Positions 1 to 11,474 of a stretch of 64,000 bases of DNA are shown one piece after another (position 1 is the first letter of the stretch; the number at the start of each line of letters is the position of its first letter). Position numbers and translations under genes: made by a program. The notes below the pieces were generated by a model. The model had not been told where the DNA came from, searched no databases, and saw only the letters and a program-made list of their open reading frames with translations. The stretch spans positions 26,675,715 through 26,739,714 of the forward strand of contig OU452200.1 of the NCBI GenBank assembly GCA_911728435.2. The letters run 5' to 3'. This DNA is from Apoderus coryli. Lineage: Eukaryota > Arthropoda > Insecta > Coleoptera > Attelabidae.

Positions 1-1107
1 CAATATTAGTTTATTCACAACTAATGTTGAACAGATTTATTTCATATAATATATTATAGAAATAGTATGATATCACTTAAGACTTGATAGAATATTAGAA
101 GTCATAATTTATGCGCTATACCTACACCTCAATCCTTAACCACTTACTCTATGAATGTATAAATACCGGCTTCAAACTCGCCAGATTACTATTTTTCAGT
201 AACGGTCATATTTTTGTAATTTAATTCGGATTGGACAGTCTATGATATTAAAAACAATTAAATGAATTTTAGTTAGTATACCTAAATATATGTATGTTTT
301 ATATGAATTTTTACTATACAACAATGGTAATATTATATGAGTCTACATTAATTTAATAAAATAAATATTTATATAATAAAATTCAATTCGCTTAAAATAA
401 AGTAAACAGAGAACGTTGTTGAATTCTATCAATATGTAGATTTAAGTTATCATACAGATATTGGTGAATTTTAAATAATAATAATAAAAAATAATTAAAC
501 ATGATACCCATCTCATCCAGTTGAGGATATAAATAATTAAAACACAAAATATGTTACAAATTCGTTGTGCATTTTTCATCAGTCTTTTATGTTATTACAA
601 AGTGAGTAAATTGCCAACAAATAGCTTTTGCGTAATTCCATCAGTACTGATCTAACTGAATGGGTAATTATTGCAAAAGTATAAATAAGCATCTACCTTT
701 CGCACAATATTCGATAGACAACCATTAAAATTATTTCAATATAATACCTAATTAGCGATGGGTGGCCTGGCCGGGTGTAATTGTGTGTGGAAGTTATTTT
801 AATTCTATTAATTAGTAAGTATTCGTTAGTGAGCTTCCAGGTCACCTCATTTTAGTAAACAACCATTTTTGCCATCACTCATCAGACTTGGTTTAGAGTT
901 ATGCCAATGCCATACATTGAAAAAAAATCTTATAGTAATTTCGGTACATAAATTTACTTATACCCATACCTGCATGGGATTATATGTTAACAGGTACTCT
1001 AATTTTTGTATATTATGAAATTAATTCATTAGAGGTATCTCATCATGAAGAATTACGTAAGGTATGGCGATTTGAAATAATAAAGTTAATTTTGAATATG
1101 ATGATAT
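1..1107. other. AT-rich intronic sequence, nothing recognised
   Basis: No exon, recognisable transposon protein or convincing structural repeat was seen. It belongs to the intron upstream of the exon at 6024. Confidence 0.5.
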
Positions 1108-1290
1108 TTTTGTTTGATGCGTGAATATATATTACTGTTATAATATATAAATATATATTTAAATTAAAAAAGTTAATTTACATTCTTTCAATGTAAGACT
1201 ATCGCAAATTTTATGTATAAACTTAAAAAACAAGACAAAACAACTACTCCACTGGCTAATACCACGACTAAATCATTGAAATACAAATAA
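1108..1290. repeat. Decayed dispersed repeat, related to 27253-27440
   Basis: The stretch holds TTTGTTTGATGCGT near 1108 and CCACTGGCTAATACCACGAC near 1249. The same two blocks, diverged and in the same order, occur around 27253 and 27391. The first block is also seen near 62850, beside a LINE 3' end. It may be LINE 3' UTR on the minus strand, but the family was not identified. Confidence 0.4.
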
Positions 1291-1373
1291 AATATATAAT
1301 TTATGCTAAGTTATTGCTTTCAGACATTAAAGCATCCCTCTTTTCTTGTTGTCCTGTAATTAAACGAAATAAA

Positions 1374-1484
1374 CTGATGATGAGGCCTCGAAGCATGTAT
1401 GGTGATTTGACTGATGACCCCTAGAGGGATCTATTAAATTTATTTCGCGGAGATTGTCATTTATTTCCTGCATAGAATGTCTCG
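1374..1484 (+). repeat. Degenerate hammerhead-bearing short repeat
   Basis: CTGATGA (1374-1380) is followed by TGAGGCCTC and GAAGC, a damaged hammerhead core: GAAAC has become GAAGC and the stem II loop is lost. The downstream block CTATTAAATTTATTT...GGAGATT matches the region after the better preserved ribozyme motifs at 49470 (+) and 58429 (-), so the three are copies of one family. This copy is probably inactive. Confidence 0.5.
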
Positions 1485-1548
1485 CTCCACTTAAATATAG
1501 ACTACTTCTTTAAATAATTATATAATTTATGTTTCAGATGTCCTATCT

Positions 1549-1622
1549 AATCTAATATAATTTGCTAGAGTTATTAAAATGTATAACTTTATACATTTTA
1601 ATAACTCTAGCAAATTAGATTC
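1549..1622. repeat. Perfect 27-bp-arm hairpin
   Basis: Bases 1559-1585 are the exact reverse complement of 1590-1616, with a 4-nt loop. The pairing resumes outwards after a roughly 5-nt insertion on the left side. It lies just outside the inverted-arm repeat that starts at 1633, and may be a small foldback element or part of the terminal structure of that repeat. Confidence 0.75.
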
Positions 1623-1632
1623 ATGTACTTAC

Positions 1633-2878
1633 ATGAAAAATAATTTAATGGCAAAGCGGACTAAAATGCTGGTTTTACCTACACAAAGTCTGGTTCTATT
1701 GAATTAGACTGGGGCCCTGCTAAATTAAACAAAATTCTTTGTATAGGTAAAACCAGCATTTTAGTCCGCTTTGCCATTAAATTATTTTTCATTTATTATA
1801 TTTACGGACATGAAATCCTTTTAATTTTTCATTATTTGGCATTAAACATCAACGGCAGAACGCTTGGAGACCACCGTCCGAGCATTGCTGAAACCCAAAT
1901 ATTTGGGAGATGCTGACAGAAGGATAAAATGGTCTCCTGCTACGGTTTTGTGTTCATACTATTTTTGTTTATATTTATTTATATTTATACGACCGATTTT
2001 ACCTATACATTGAGTTTGTTCGGCGTCTGAATGGTATAGGATATGCATTACTATGTACATGTAGATGGTACGTGTTTACATGTGTCTACTGTGGTGTATC
2101 CTATTGTGCTTAAATGCAGGCCGATATTTGTAGATGGGCAACGACTAAAGTACTCTGACGAGCTCATAACAAGAGCGAAACGATTTCGTCAGTATCTGTC
2201 GACCCATGCGTCGGTCTGGTTCTATTGAATTAGACTGGGGCCCTGCTAAATTAAACAAAATTCTTTGTGTAGGTAAAACCAGCATTTTAGTCCGCTTTGC
2301 CATTAAATTATTTTTCATTTATTATATTTACGGACATGAAATCCTTTTAATTTTTCATTATTTGGCATTAAACATCAACGGCAGAACGCTTGGAGACCAC
2401 CGTCCGAGCATTGCTGAAACCCAAATATTTGGGAGATGCTGACAGAAGGATAAAATGGTCTCCTGCTACGGTTTTGTGTTCATACTATTTTTGTTTATAT
2501 TTATTTATATTTATACGACCGGTTTTACCTATACATTGAGTTTGTTCGGCGTCTGAATGGTATAGGATATGCATTACTATGTACATGTAGATGGTACGTG
2601 TTTACATGTGTCTACTGTGGTGTATCCTATTGTGCTTAAATGCAGGCCGATATTTGTAGATGGGCAACGACTAAGGTACTCTGACGAGCTCATAACAAGA
2701 GCGAAACGATTTCGTCAGTATCTGTCGACCCATGCCTCGGTCTGGTTCTATTGAATTAGACTGGGGCCCTGCTAAATTAAACAAAATTCTTTGTGTAGGT
2801 AAAACCAGCATTTTAGTCCGCTTTGCCATTAAATTATTTTTCATTTATTATATTTACGGACATGAAATCCTTTTAATG
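1633..2878. mobile_element. Tandem 526-bp repeat bounded by inverted arms, family unknown
   Basis: Units start at 1689, 2215 and 2741 with exactly 526-bp spacing. The first two are full length and differ at few bases; the third stops after 138 bp at 2878. Bases 1633-1688 are the inverse complement of the block following TTCTTTGTGTAGG in each unit (about 1737-1793, 2263-2319, 2789-2845). The whole therefore begins and ends in inverted copies of one ~56-bp sequence, and the left arm matches the second and third units (GTGTAGG) better than the first (GTATAGG). Inverted ends around tandem cores recall HINE/Helitron-like or satellite-carrying MITEs, but no transposase is encoded. The open frames at 2043-2228 and 2569-2754 are the same repeat read twice, not genes. 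Confidence 0.7.
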
Positions 2879-4447
2879 TATAAAGTACGTGACTCATTCC
2901 ATGATAAATAATAAATTACGATTGCTCTAGGCTGAAGATGTGGCAAAGCAGCAACAATAATATGATCTCAACAACTTAAAGCTATTCTTTATGTAGATTA
3001 TTAACAGACGACAAGATTTCTTTGCCAGTTTGTACTATAAACACCTAGACCAAGAGGATCTATTGAGATATCGCAAGATTTTGTTCTGTTCGATTCTCAT
3101 TTTTTACTTTTGCTTAAACATAAAATTTAAGTATAGGGTTATAATTCTTGGTGTGTTGGAAGGTGTTTTGCATTATTTCTCGACAAAATAATCTGGAAAT
3201 TGGCTTTGTCGTTTCCATAAACTGGCCTCCTGTCAAACAAAGAGGGTTTTAATATTTATTTACTTAAAAAAAGAAATACTTAGAGAAAAGAGAGCTACTT
3301 TGTCTTAAGTAGTAAGAATTTTCACACATAGGTTTATTAGGCAAAGCAGTAAAATAAATAAGTTAATTCGACACATTTTTCAAGCAACCCTTATAGTCCA
3401 ATGTTTTAGCTAAAATCTTTGGATTGCATATTATAGTTATAATTATCTCGAAACGTTTTTCCTGTTTAATATTAGAAATAGAAAGGGAAATAACCAAAGT
3501 TCAGCTGTAATACGACGCTGTTCTTTTTCCTTTTTAGAAATGACAATAAAAAAAAACAAGGAAGTTCTTTTTATGAAATGCACGACATTTTTTAGAAATA
3601 TTACTGGTAAAGCCAGAATACATGAAAAAAGGGGGAACTCGTATTTGCAATTTGTGTCTGTCTGTTGTGCATGAAAAAATTATCTACCCTAATGTGGAAC
3701 AGTTTTTTTATCCGAGCATGTGTAACTTGCTATCCTGGGAAACTAATTATTTAAGAAAACAATATTTTTGTTAAAGATAGTAAAAAAATATGTAACCGGT
3801 AACAACAAGAAAAAATAGATATAACTGCAGAAATACACAGACAACTCTCATGAGACTTTAGCTTATAGGATAGATATAGGGAAATTTTAAAATTATAGTA
3901 ATAATTTTCTTATAATAATAACATATATACGAGTACGTCAGAAATACACGTAAACTATTTTAACAAACACAAGGTGAGTTAGACTAGTCTTGCTGTTATG
4001 TGAACACCTGTGACAACTTACTAATACCAAAGATTTGCATAATCTTTGCCAATACTAGGCGAACGATGATTGATTATTAGGAATTAGGTCGTTGTACCTA
4101 CCTATAATGTCTTGTCTGATTTTTTTAGGTTTCTTTATATACGAATTCAATTCTAATTAATAATTAGTTACTAAAGAACAAGGTTATGAACGTGAGAACG
4201 GCAGCAAAATCAAAATTTCAGAGTCAACATCTTCCAATGTGCCGGCATGTTTTGTACCATCTTTATATTGTGAGATATTGTTCAATATAATATCGCTAGT
4301 TTTAGTTTTCAGGGAAATAAATCAGTTCAATAAAATCTATAACAAATTGAGCATCCGAGAAATATCTTAGTAATTAAAAAATAAAATAAAAATAAACAGT
4401 CCACATCAATCAACAATGTTAATGTTTATATACTTGATTTGATATAC
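2879..4447. other. Intronic sequence, nothing recognised
   Basis: AT-rich with scattered homopolymers. A CGAAACG at about 3450 lacks the other parts of a hammerhead core. No coding similarity was seen. Confidence 0.4.
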
Positions 4448-5446
4448 TTTTTTTTTAAATAAACTTTAATCAGTGTATGTAACACTGGTCTTCAAGATAT
4501 TAACTTAATATATATTTAACAACAAACAACTTTAACAAGAATAAACGTAACAATAATAAATCCTTACCCTACATAATCTGGGTTATTCACCAACAGTGTT
4601 CTTAAATTAAGTAACAAAACAAAATAATGATTAAATTTACATGCGCATATTGAATCTTTAAATATTTTATAAATTTTCTCTCATTTTTCATGCTTTTAAT
4701 TTCTTGTGGGATCCCATTGTATGCACTTATTCCCTGACAAATTGGATTAAACAATCCTTTATTTGTTCGTACATTACGCTGATAAACATTATGAGATGTT
4801 CGAGTATCATACAAGTGAATGCTATTCGAGAACACTAACTTTAAGTTTGAATTTTGTTTTCCGTTTATGATCCTATGTACTAATTTGCACTGCTCAAATT
4901 CCATTATTGTGCGCAACCTGCAGACACCCAACTCCCTATAAAGGTCTTCTGCGTGAGTAAGAATATTATATTCAAACAATACTTTTAAAATTTTATTTTG
5001 CAATATCTGCAAATTATTGAAATTAACCACTCCACATGTTCCCCATATAGGTATTAGGTATCGCAGATGAGACAGAAAACATGCATTATATATATTCATT
5101 TTGGTTTTTTTGCCTTTGTAATGTCTAACCCTGTATACCGCACTGACGATCGGCAAAATTTTGGTTGTCAAATAGCTAACATGTTCATTCCAATTTAGTT
5201 TATTATCTGTCATTAGTCCTAGATACTTCACATGAGACACTTCACTCAATAAAGATGTTATTTATTTTTATATTTGAACCTGGTACAATTTTATTTTTCT
5301 GCTTAAACAATATAAATTTAATGTTAATTTTAAGTTTGTTACACAACAGCCAATCAGCATACCGACTCAAATCATTATTTACCTTTATTTTTAATTTATT
5401 AACATTTTCCGCATCATAAAGTAAAACAGTATCATCAGCAAATGTG
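4448..5446 (-). mobile_element. 5'-truncated non-LTR retrotransposon (jockey/CR1-like), RT C-terminal half
   Basis: Read on the minus strand, the element enters at the RT catalytic motif TFADDTVLL (near 5446), continues through RYADWLLCNKLKIN, and has a 215-aa open stretch at 5249-4602 containing EVSHVKYLGLM and the C-terminal ORF2 region. A frame break lies just before 5249. The 3' end is an A tract (T's at 4448-4456). The same element lies in the opposite orientation at 28057-29411 and starts further upstream in the RT, so this copy is more severely truncated. Short truncated copies with poly-A are the usual outcome of target-primed reverse transcription. It is not functional. Confidence 0.9.
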
Positions 5447-6023
5447 CTTCATTTGCTTAAATTATAGATAATTAAAACATTTTTTAATTGATTCTGTTTT
5501 GTTAATTGGCGGTTTATTGTTTTAGTCAGTTACAATATCTAAATGCTAAATCTACGAACGGGTTTATTACCTCCGAATAAACTTCTTACTATTCGATAAA
5601 TATTTTTTTCTTTTTACATGTAATAAACATCATACTACTACTACTATACAAAAGTACAAGAAGAACATTGCAATTTGTTAATTTGGCCACCAACCAACTT
5701 TAAATAGGTATTTTTACCATTAAATCATGTACCTCACTATGATTGTAAAATAAGTTGATTTAAATGCAATCAAAACTGTAAAAGTAGTTCATAATTTTTC
5801 AACTCCATACAGACAGGATAGTGTTGATAAATGTGAACAATTTTTAGTGTGCCTAACCACACAATTTTTTAACATTATTTAATAATTACTTATTACTAAT
5901 TCTTGATTATTATAAAAATTACTGCATTAATTATCCCTAATTGATAACTTCTTTACTTGTTTGAATTTAGAATGTAATTTATTTAGGAAAGGCTATTTGT
6001 AACAAGGTTTATATTATTCCCAG
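5447..6023. other. 3' end of the preceding host intron
   Basis: Non-coding, ending in TATTATTCCCAG, a normal pyrimidine-tract/AG acceptor directly before the Ig exon. Confidence 0.7.
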
Positions 6024-6221
6024 GTCCATTTGTTATTGTGTGGAAACGTGGAACGACATTGTTGAGTGCCGGCCAACAAAAAATCTCAATGGACCCAAGA
6101 ATATCACTGATAGGCTACAACTTGCAAATAAAGGATATTAAGCATGCGGATCAGGGTGACTACACGTGTCAAATTGGGGACGGTTCACAAGGAGATCTCA
6201 TTCACACAATAGAAATACTCA
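6024..6221 (+). CDS. Internal exon of a klingon/lachesin-type Ig cell-adhesion protein (second half of an Ig V domain)
   Basis: The 198-nt exon is bordered by an AG acceptor (6022-6023) and a GTAAGT donor (6222-6227) and is phase 1 at both ends. It encodes 65 full codons with the core tryptophan of an Ig V domain (VIVWKRG) and the signature DQGDYTC of the F strand, ending IHTIEIL. The first half of the domain with its partner cysteine must lie upstream of the window. Its product continues in phase into 62633. The family consists of secreted or GPI-anchored neuronal surface proteins of three Ig domains that mediate adhesion. The linker sequence of the next exon looks closest to klingon-like members, but lachesin, DIP and related proteins are alternatives. 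The open frame after 6221 is intron read-through. Confidence 0.92.
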
Positions 6222-6227
6222 GTAAGT

Positions 6228-7766
6228 TTATTTTATCTACTTTGTATATATCATTACAAGTTATAGACCAAGAGTTAGTCAACCTTCATACATTTTACAC
6301 TTTAGGTATTCTCAGTATTTCTATTATTTATATCGTGAAAACAAATGGAACAAGGTGGTTTGCATTCTTCAAAACAGAATCAACACTAAGTAAAAGTAAA
6401 TATATATTTTTCCTTTTAGATATTCACATTTAATATTATATCCAATTTAAAAAAAATATGCTAGCTATACAACTTTGGGTTATATGTGATAATTACAATC
6501 AAACTTCATTTGTCATAAAAATTACATAATTTTGTGGTTTAGCACGTCCAGTCCAGTATCAAACGTTTAGTACTTTTGAATCAATGTGTAAAAATATTCA
6601 CTGAAGAAATGATTGCATTTTTTTCACTGCATATTACATATAAAATAAATTAAATATTTTATAGATTTCGCTGAACTCTGTGGTTTGTGTCTTTTAGAAA
6701 ATGTTCTCATTATTTAAGTAAAAAATATTTAATACTCAAATTAAACATTTTACTTTTTCGAATGAATCACTTTATCGATATGTTGGTAAAAGTATGAAAT
6801 AGTTAGCCAGGCGCTAACGTAGAGTAAGTTCTTTTATCCAAGTAGCATGTGTTTATCAATAATACATACTATTATTTTTTGACCCCCTTCAGATCAAAAG
6901 TAGTGAGGCTAAAACTGAAATGGGCCGACGTATTAAATTTGGTTCAGGAATATGTTTGCGATCGAATTATTGTATTAAATAATAATCCATTATTGTACAA
7001 CAGGCTTACGCCCAATTACAAGGCAACCAAAGGATACCAAATAACACCAACTTAAATTACATACTTATATAATAAATGATACTCTACCAACTACAACTAA
7101 ACTTATTCAAATACCAGGATGCCCACCCTTCAATAAATTAGGATCAATATAATACATAAGTTAATAATATTTAGTTCGGCCATACATCTATGCAGATTAG
7201 CAGCATATTTACCAGCACTACCAGTAGAAGAAGTCTAATTCTCTTCGAAAGATAAACTTGTTAGTCAATATACAAGCTCCTAATACTGGAGCTCTCGTCT
7301 TATAATTTGTCCTATGATGTGGTTATTAAATAAATTACTGTAGCGTGAGTCGTATTCGAGGACATGGAAATTGATCTGATTAAATAATTGAGGACTGTCG
7401 ATAAACGAATTGATTATTTTAAAGATAAACATCTGATACGCGCATATCCTACGCTGATAGTGTAATTGGAATTCATAGTTATGTAATAATAAACTATGGT
7501 CATACCTTCGTACTAGAAAATACCCCCGGTCCTTGAAAAATATGGTATTTTAGGAATTTTCTTTGTAGCCGTTAAATACTAAATCTTAGTTTTTTTGACA
7601 GTCATGGCGTTTCTCATTTATTTTGAAATTTCATTCGAACAAAATGTGATCTGTTGTTTAGCATAAACGGAAAAGCATTCAGGTGACAGTGTTGACATAC
7701 TATTTTTAAAACTGCATTTTTTGTTAAAAAATAAGTTTAAACTTTCACTTTATTGCTTTGATTCAA
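6228..7766. other. Intronic sequence, nothing recognised
   Basis: AT-rich. A 68-codon open stretch at 6849-7055 has no recognisable domain and is treated as chance. Confidence 0.4.
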
Positions 7767-7856
7767 AATATGTGGCATGGCATGTAATATACTCGTATTT
7801 TTTTCCACTAATAGAGGCTGAGAAATTGAGATCGAATTTAATATATCGATACATTT
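7767..7856 (+). repeat. Dispersed repeat, second copy at 62284-62376
   Basis: Shares ATGTGGCATGGC and the block GGCTGAGAAATTGAGATCGA, followed by AATATATCGAT, with 62284-62376 in the same orientation. No coding content; family unknown. Confidence 0.65.
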
Positions 7857-9845
7857 TTTGCATCACTATCTGAGTGAAAGTTGACATTTTGAATATCCGC
7901 ATCAAATTAAATGCATCCCTTAGTGGGCAGTTTTGTTTACAATAAGATTCGTCACATTAAATACTAATATTTTATTATTTTCTTTGCAAATTCCGCACAC
8001 TTATTTTGGTTGAGGTACCTATATTTTTATCCAAATGTTCAAAATTTTGCGCACTATAATAGGAATAGCCGTAAATCCCGATAATTACATTGCATAATTA
8101 ATTAAATATCGGGAAAAAGGATTTAATAAAGATGTCTGCAGACAGGCTACAATTTCATTAAAATAAAAGTTCCATTGCCATCTTGAACCCCCAATCTTCC
8201 GGTTACGAAATCTTAACATTAACACATAGACCAACAGATACACTATGATTGTTTTTATAAAACTGTCGTTAAATGCAGAAGCACAGAACCTGCATAGCGA
8301 CACCGCTAAAATAGACATATTCTCGAATGACAAATGTGACTGCGTGTGTTATTTTAGTTTTGCCAGATTTAGTTCAAGTGAATAGTGTAAAGGAAAAATA
8401 AGTATGAATTAGGATCTTTTTAAAATCTAATAATGATTTATTGTTATATTATTGTGGAAGTTGAATAAATTAAATTTGCAAGAAAAATAAGTATAATTTT
8501 CAATGTGCAAATATATTCTGCATTGTGTGGGTTTGTTAAGGAAACTGTATTAGAATATGTTTGCGGTAACATTTTTAAAAAAAGTCTGGTCACAGAGCAA
8601 CATTTTGGACCTGGTACTATCAAGATATTAACTAAAACTTATTGATATGTAAAAATTAGTACGTTGTTTAGTCGCGTACATTTTCATGAAAGCACGCACA
8701 TTTTTTTCTTTTCTAATGACTTCAGGTTCATGAAAAAATTAACGATTTGGGACCGATCTTAAAAATGTCTCCGTTTAAAGGAGCGATATTAAAGGTAGCC
8801 TATTCCAGGCGGCAGGGAGGACAATATTCTACACTTGTTTATGTTATTAGCCTATTCTGGGAACGTTGAGAGGTGTTATAGTTTTTATTATTCAAAATTA
8901 TCCACTAAGAATTTAAAGATTTACTTACTTAAAATGTGTGCAACAACTCTTCGTCTATACCTATTGTATTGTTATCCCATTAGTGTACAAAATTGGCAGC
9001 GGGATTATTATGTTATTGTGATGCATATGATGTGGCTGAATTATTTTGCCCGATAAAAAAATAACCAGTTTTTAGGTCTATAGCTTTAATCCCTATTTAA
9101 AATGCTTAAGGGTTATCTCTTTTGCATTTAAATGTAATTATATATTCATTCAAAGGGTGCAACTGACCAAATGTTCCGATTGACCAAATGTCGACAGACC
9201 TTCAGATTACCACAACAATAACAAATTTACATATTCTGATAATACACACACAAATAAAAATCACCCTATTCTCTAATTAAAACTTTAAATTCACAAAGGA
9301 ATCGCTAACAATCCGCTAACATAATATCTAGGTATACCCTGTATCCTGACGAAGTACATGCTGCAAACTACAGTATGTTGGTTTTTAATTAAGAAATGGA
9401 AAACAGCTCTTGATAGTGTTTGTTATGCTTAAGTACTTTGTTAAAAATTATACGTAAGATTTTCTTTCAGGTTCTATTGATTAATATCCAGTTTTTTGGA
9501 GGTGACTGCTGATGTAGTGGCAGGGCTCAGTCTAATTTCAAAGTATATTTCTTCTATAACTAGTTCTGTTACACCAAGGGCATTGAAAAGTCAATATCAA
9601 TATTTCGAGAGTCAACTAATGGTGGGAGCAAATTAAGTATATTATCAGAGACATTACATCCGTCCAATTATTAATTGATCCTGATCCTTGCAATAGTCAT
9701 ATAGAAGGATTATCGGAGTAGTACATTTTGTATACTGCTGGAACACACGTTTTACATGCAATCTTTGGCGTAGAATAGTATTTTTTTATTAGAGAACAAC
9801 TGCATCAACCCTGGGGGTTATTAGCAGGTGGTACGGATTTTACAT
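7857..9845. other. Intronic sequence, nothing recognised
   Basis: Contains a short direct repeat TGACCAAATGT (about 9167 and 9181) and no recognisable protein. Open stretches at 8085-8333 and 8835-9056 look like chance frames. Confidence 0.4.
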
Positions 9846-9847
9846 TA

Positions 9848-10878
9848 GGGGAAAGGTGTACGAGATGATTCGTTGAGGTAAGATGATCCTTTTCAATTTT
9901 GGATAAACTACATATGCCATCTAATGGATTTCTTCCGTAATATGTATTTGCCAACACCAGAACGCATTTAGTCAATGTGTAGTAGCGGCACATTCAACAC
10001 GCATAATTTTATGTAAGAAAATAAAAAATATGTGTTGTTGATCTATGCAGACGCTGATTTTAAAATACGGTAGGTTACCTTGCAAAACCTTAAGTGCAAA
10101 TTTTATTGTATTGTTGGCTTGAAGTAGTAGTCAATTAAGTATTTTAGTCGGCAGAATAAAAGTACAAAGCTTATAGGTTAAGTTACAGAACAAAATAGAA
10201 CATAATTGTATTTGGGGCAAGATGATTCTTCTGTTGATGTAACAGATGATCATCTTGAAAACGGAATTGGGAAAGGAATTTCAAATAAAAAAAAGATCGC
10301 ATATGTTGAAGAGTCAACTTTGTCAGAAGACGACACAGAATGCTTATTCTGTACCGAAACTTATTCCAAAGGTAATAAAGGAGAAGGCTGGATACAATGT
10401 ACTGTTTGTAAAAAATGGGGTCATGAGGCTTGTGCCGGGATAGAAAGCGATGACGAAGAATTCACCTGTGATTTGTGCACAGTTACTCCAGGAAAAAAAC
10501 GGAGATAATTATAAAGTATTTTTTTTTTATTCACATACATAAAATAAATAAATGAAGATTTTTTTGATTTTACTTTTTGAATTCTCTACTGAAATCTAGT
10601 GATTTCTTAGTAGTTTAGATAAGATGATCCTATGGATCATCTTGTCCATACTATAGGGATCATCTTGGAGACCCCGGTGTCCAAGATGATCCTTTATTAA
10701 GCTTGTTAAAAAATTGAAATAAAATTATGAAACATTACTAAAGTCGATGTTTTGAACATGAAAATAGTAAGACAAATGAATTTGCTAATAGGACATATTT
10801 AGCCGACTTGGGTATGATGGATACTTTTAATTATATAATTATTTTCCCTTAAGGGGATCAACTCGTACACCTTTCCCC
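9848..10878. mobile_element. Non-autonomous pogo-like DNA transposon (1,031 bp)
   Basis: The ends are inverted copies of GGGGAAAGGTGTACGAG followed by one mismatch and TGAT (9848-9869 and 10857-10878). Each is flanked by TA (9846-9847, 10879-10880), the target duplication of the Tc1/mariner/pogo superfamily. Inside is a PHD finger of the kind attached to some pogo/Tigger transposases, but the DNA-binding and DDE parts are missing, so it cannot move by itself. Copies of AAGATGATCC or its inverse recur at about 9890, 10219, 10248, 10621, 10634, 10662 and 10683 and could be transposase-binding repeats. The right end abuts the tail of the minus-strand LINE that follows. Confidence 0.85.
10206..10508 (+). 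pseudogene. C-terminal PHD zinc finger of a pogo-type transposase, remnant
   Basis: The open stretch has no ATG at its start (it follows TAA and opens at TTG). It carries an acidic/basic leader with KKKIA and then a Cys4-His-Cys3 finger: CLFC, WIQCTVC, HEAC and CDLC, ending in KKRR. This arrangement is known at the C terminus of several animal pogo/Tigger transposases, where it follows the DDE domain. Here no DDE or CENP-B-type HTH residues precede it within the element ends at 9848 and 10878, so it is a leftover domain. A spliced use, with the acceptor-like AG just before ATG at 10220, cannot be excluded. Confidence 0.75.
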
Positions 10879-11062
10879 TACATTACATTTTACATTACAT
10901 TACAATTACATTTTTTTTTTCTCGTTAGAAACTTTGAAGAATAAATTTACATCACTATAGTACATTGCATTAATACCGTTTTACATTCGTATGAGTAGTA
11001 AGTAAGTAACATTAATTTGATAAATATATTTCCACTTGTTATTAAAACTAGTATGTCTGTGT

Positions 11063-11446
11063 TTAGATTTCATTTAGAAGATGACAGTCTATTAGAAATG
11101 ATTTTACATTGTTTGTATACTTGCTGGTATTCAGTAATTCTGATAGTGATAAGGGAAAATTATTTTTTACACTTTGAGCGGAAAACCTAGCGCACTCCAT
11201 TAACACATGCTTTATTGTAACACTTGTCTTAATATAAATGGCTACACCACCACTGGCTCTGTTTTGAGTGTCTCTGTTACGCAAAAAACAATTGTAGAAT
11301 TTTCGAGAATGAAATTTTGTTTCTTTGAAATGTGTTTCTTGTAGACAAATGATGGTAGGGTTGTAGTCTTTTATTAATATTTGTAACATTTCTAATTGTG
11401 TGTAATATCCATTTATGTTCCATTGTAGAATTGAATTATTAGCCAT
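11063..11446 (-). pseudogene. LINE ORF2 remnant: endonuclease start joined to ORF2 C-terminus
   Basis: The frame starts ATG with SILQWNINGYY and continues NPTIICLQETHF, the first motifs of an APE-type endonuclease, where the E of QETH is a catalytic/metal ligand. After about residue 80 it changes abruptly into HVLMECARFSAQSV and LLNTSKYTNNVKSFLIDCHL, which is the extreme C-terminus of I/jockey-type ORF2 beyond RT and RNase H. The fusion is in frame, so 127 codons stay open across a deletion of several kilobases. A full ORF2 of this type is about 1,000 residues or more. The product could at most be a truncated endonuclease; no function is claimed. Confidence 0.85.
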
Positions 11447-11474
11447 TAAAGTTTTTTTTTTTTCTGATTAATTG

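Noticed and set aside
2043..2754. Two near-identical 61-codon frames 526 bp apart
   Set aside because: They are one non-coding tandem repeat unit read twice; no domain and no independent evidence of translation.
1689..2878. CRISPR-like direct repeats
   Set aside because: Units are 526 bp with no spacers, in insect-type DNA.
6849..7055. 68-codon frame after the Ig exon as a further exon
   Set aside because: No Ig motif, phase match or splice borders consistent with the host gene, whereas 62633 matches in phase and domain.
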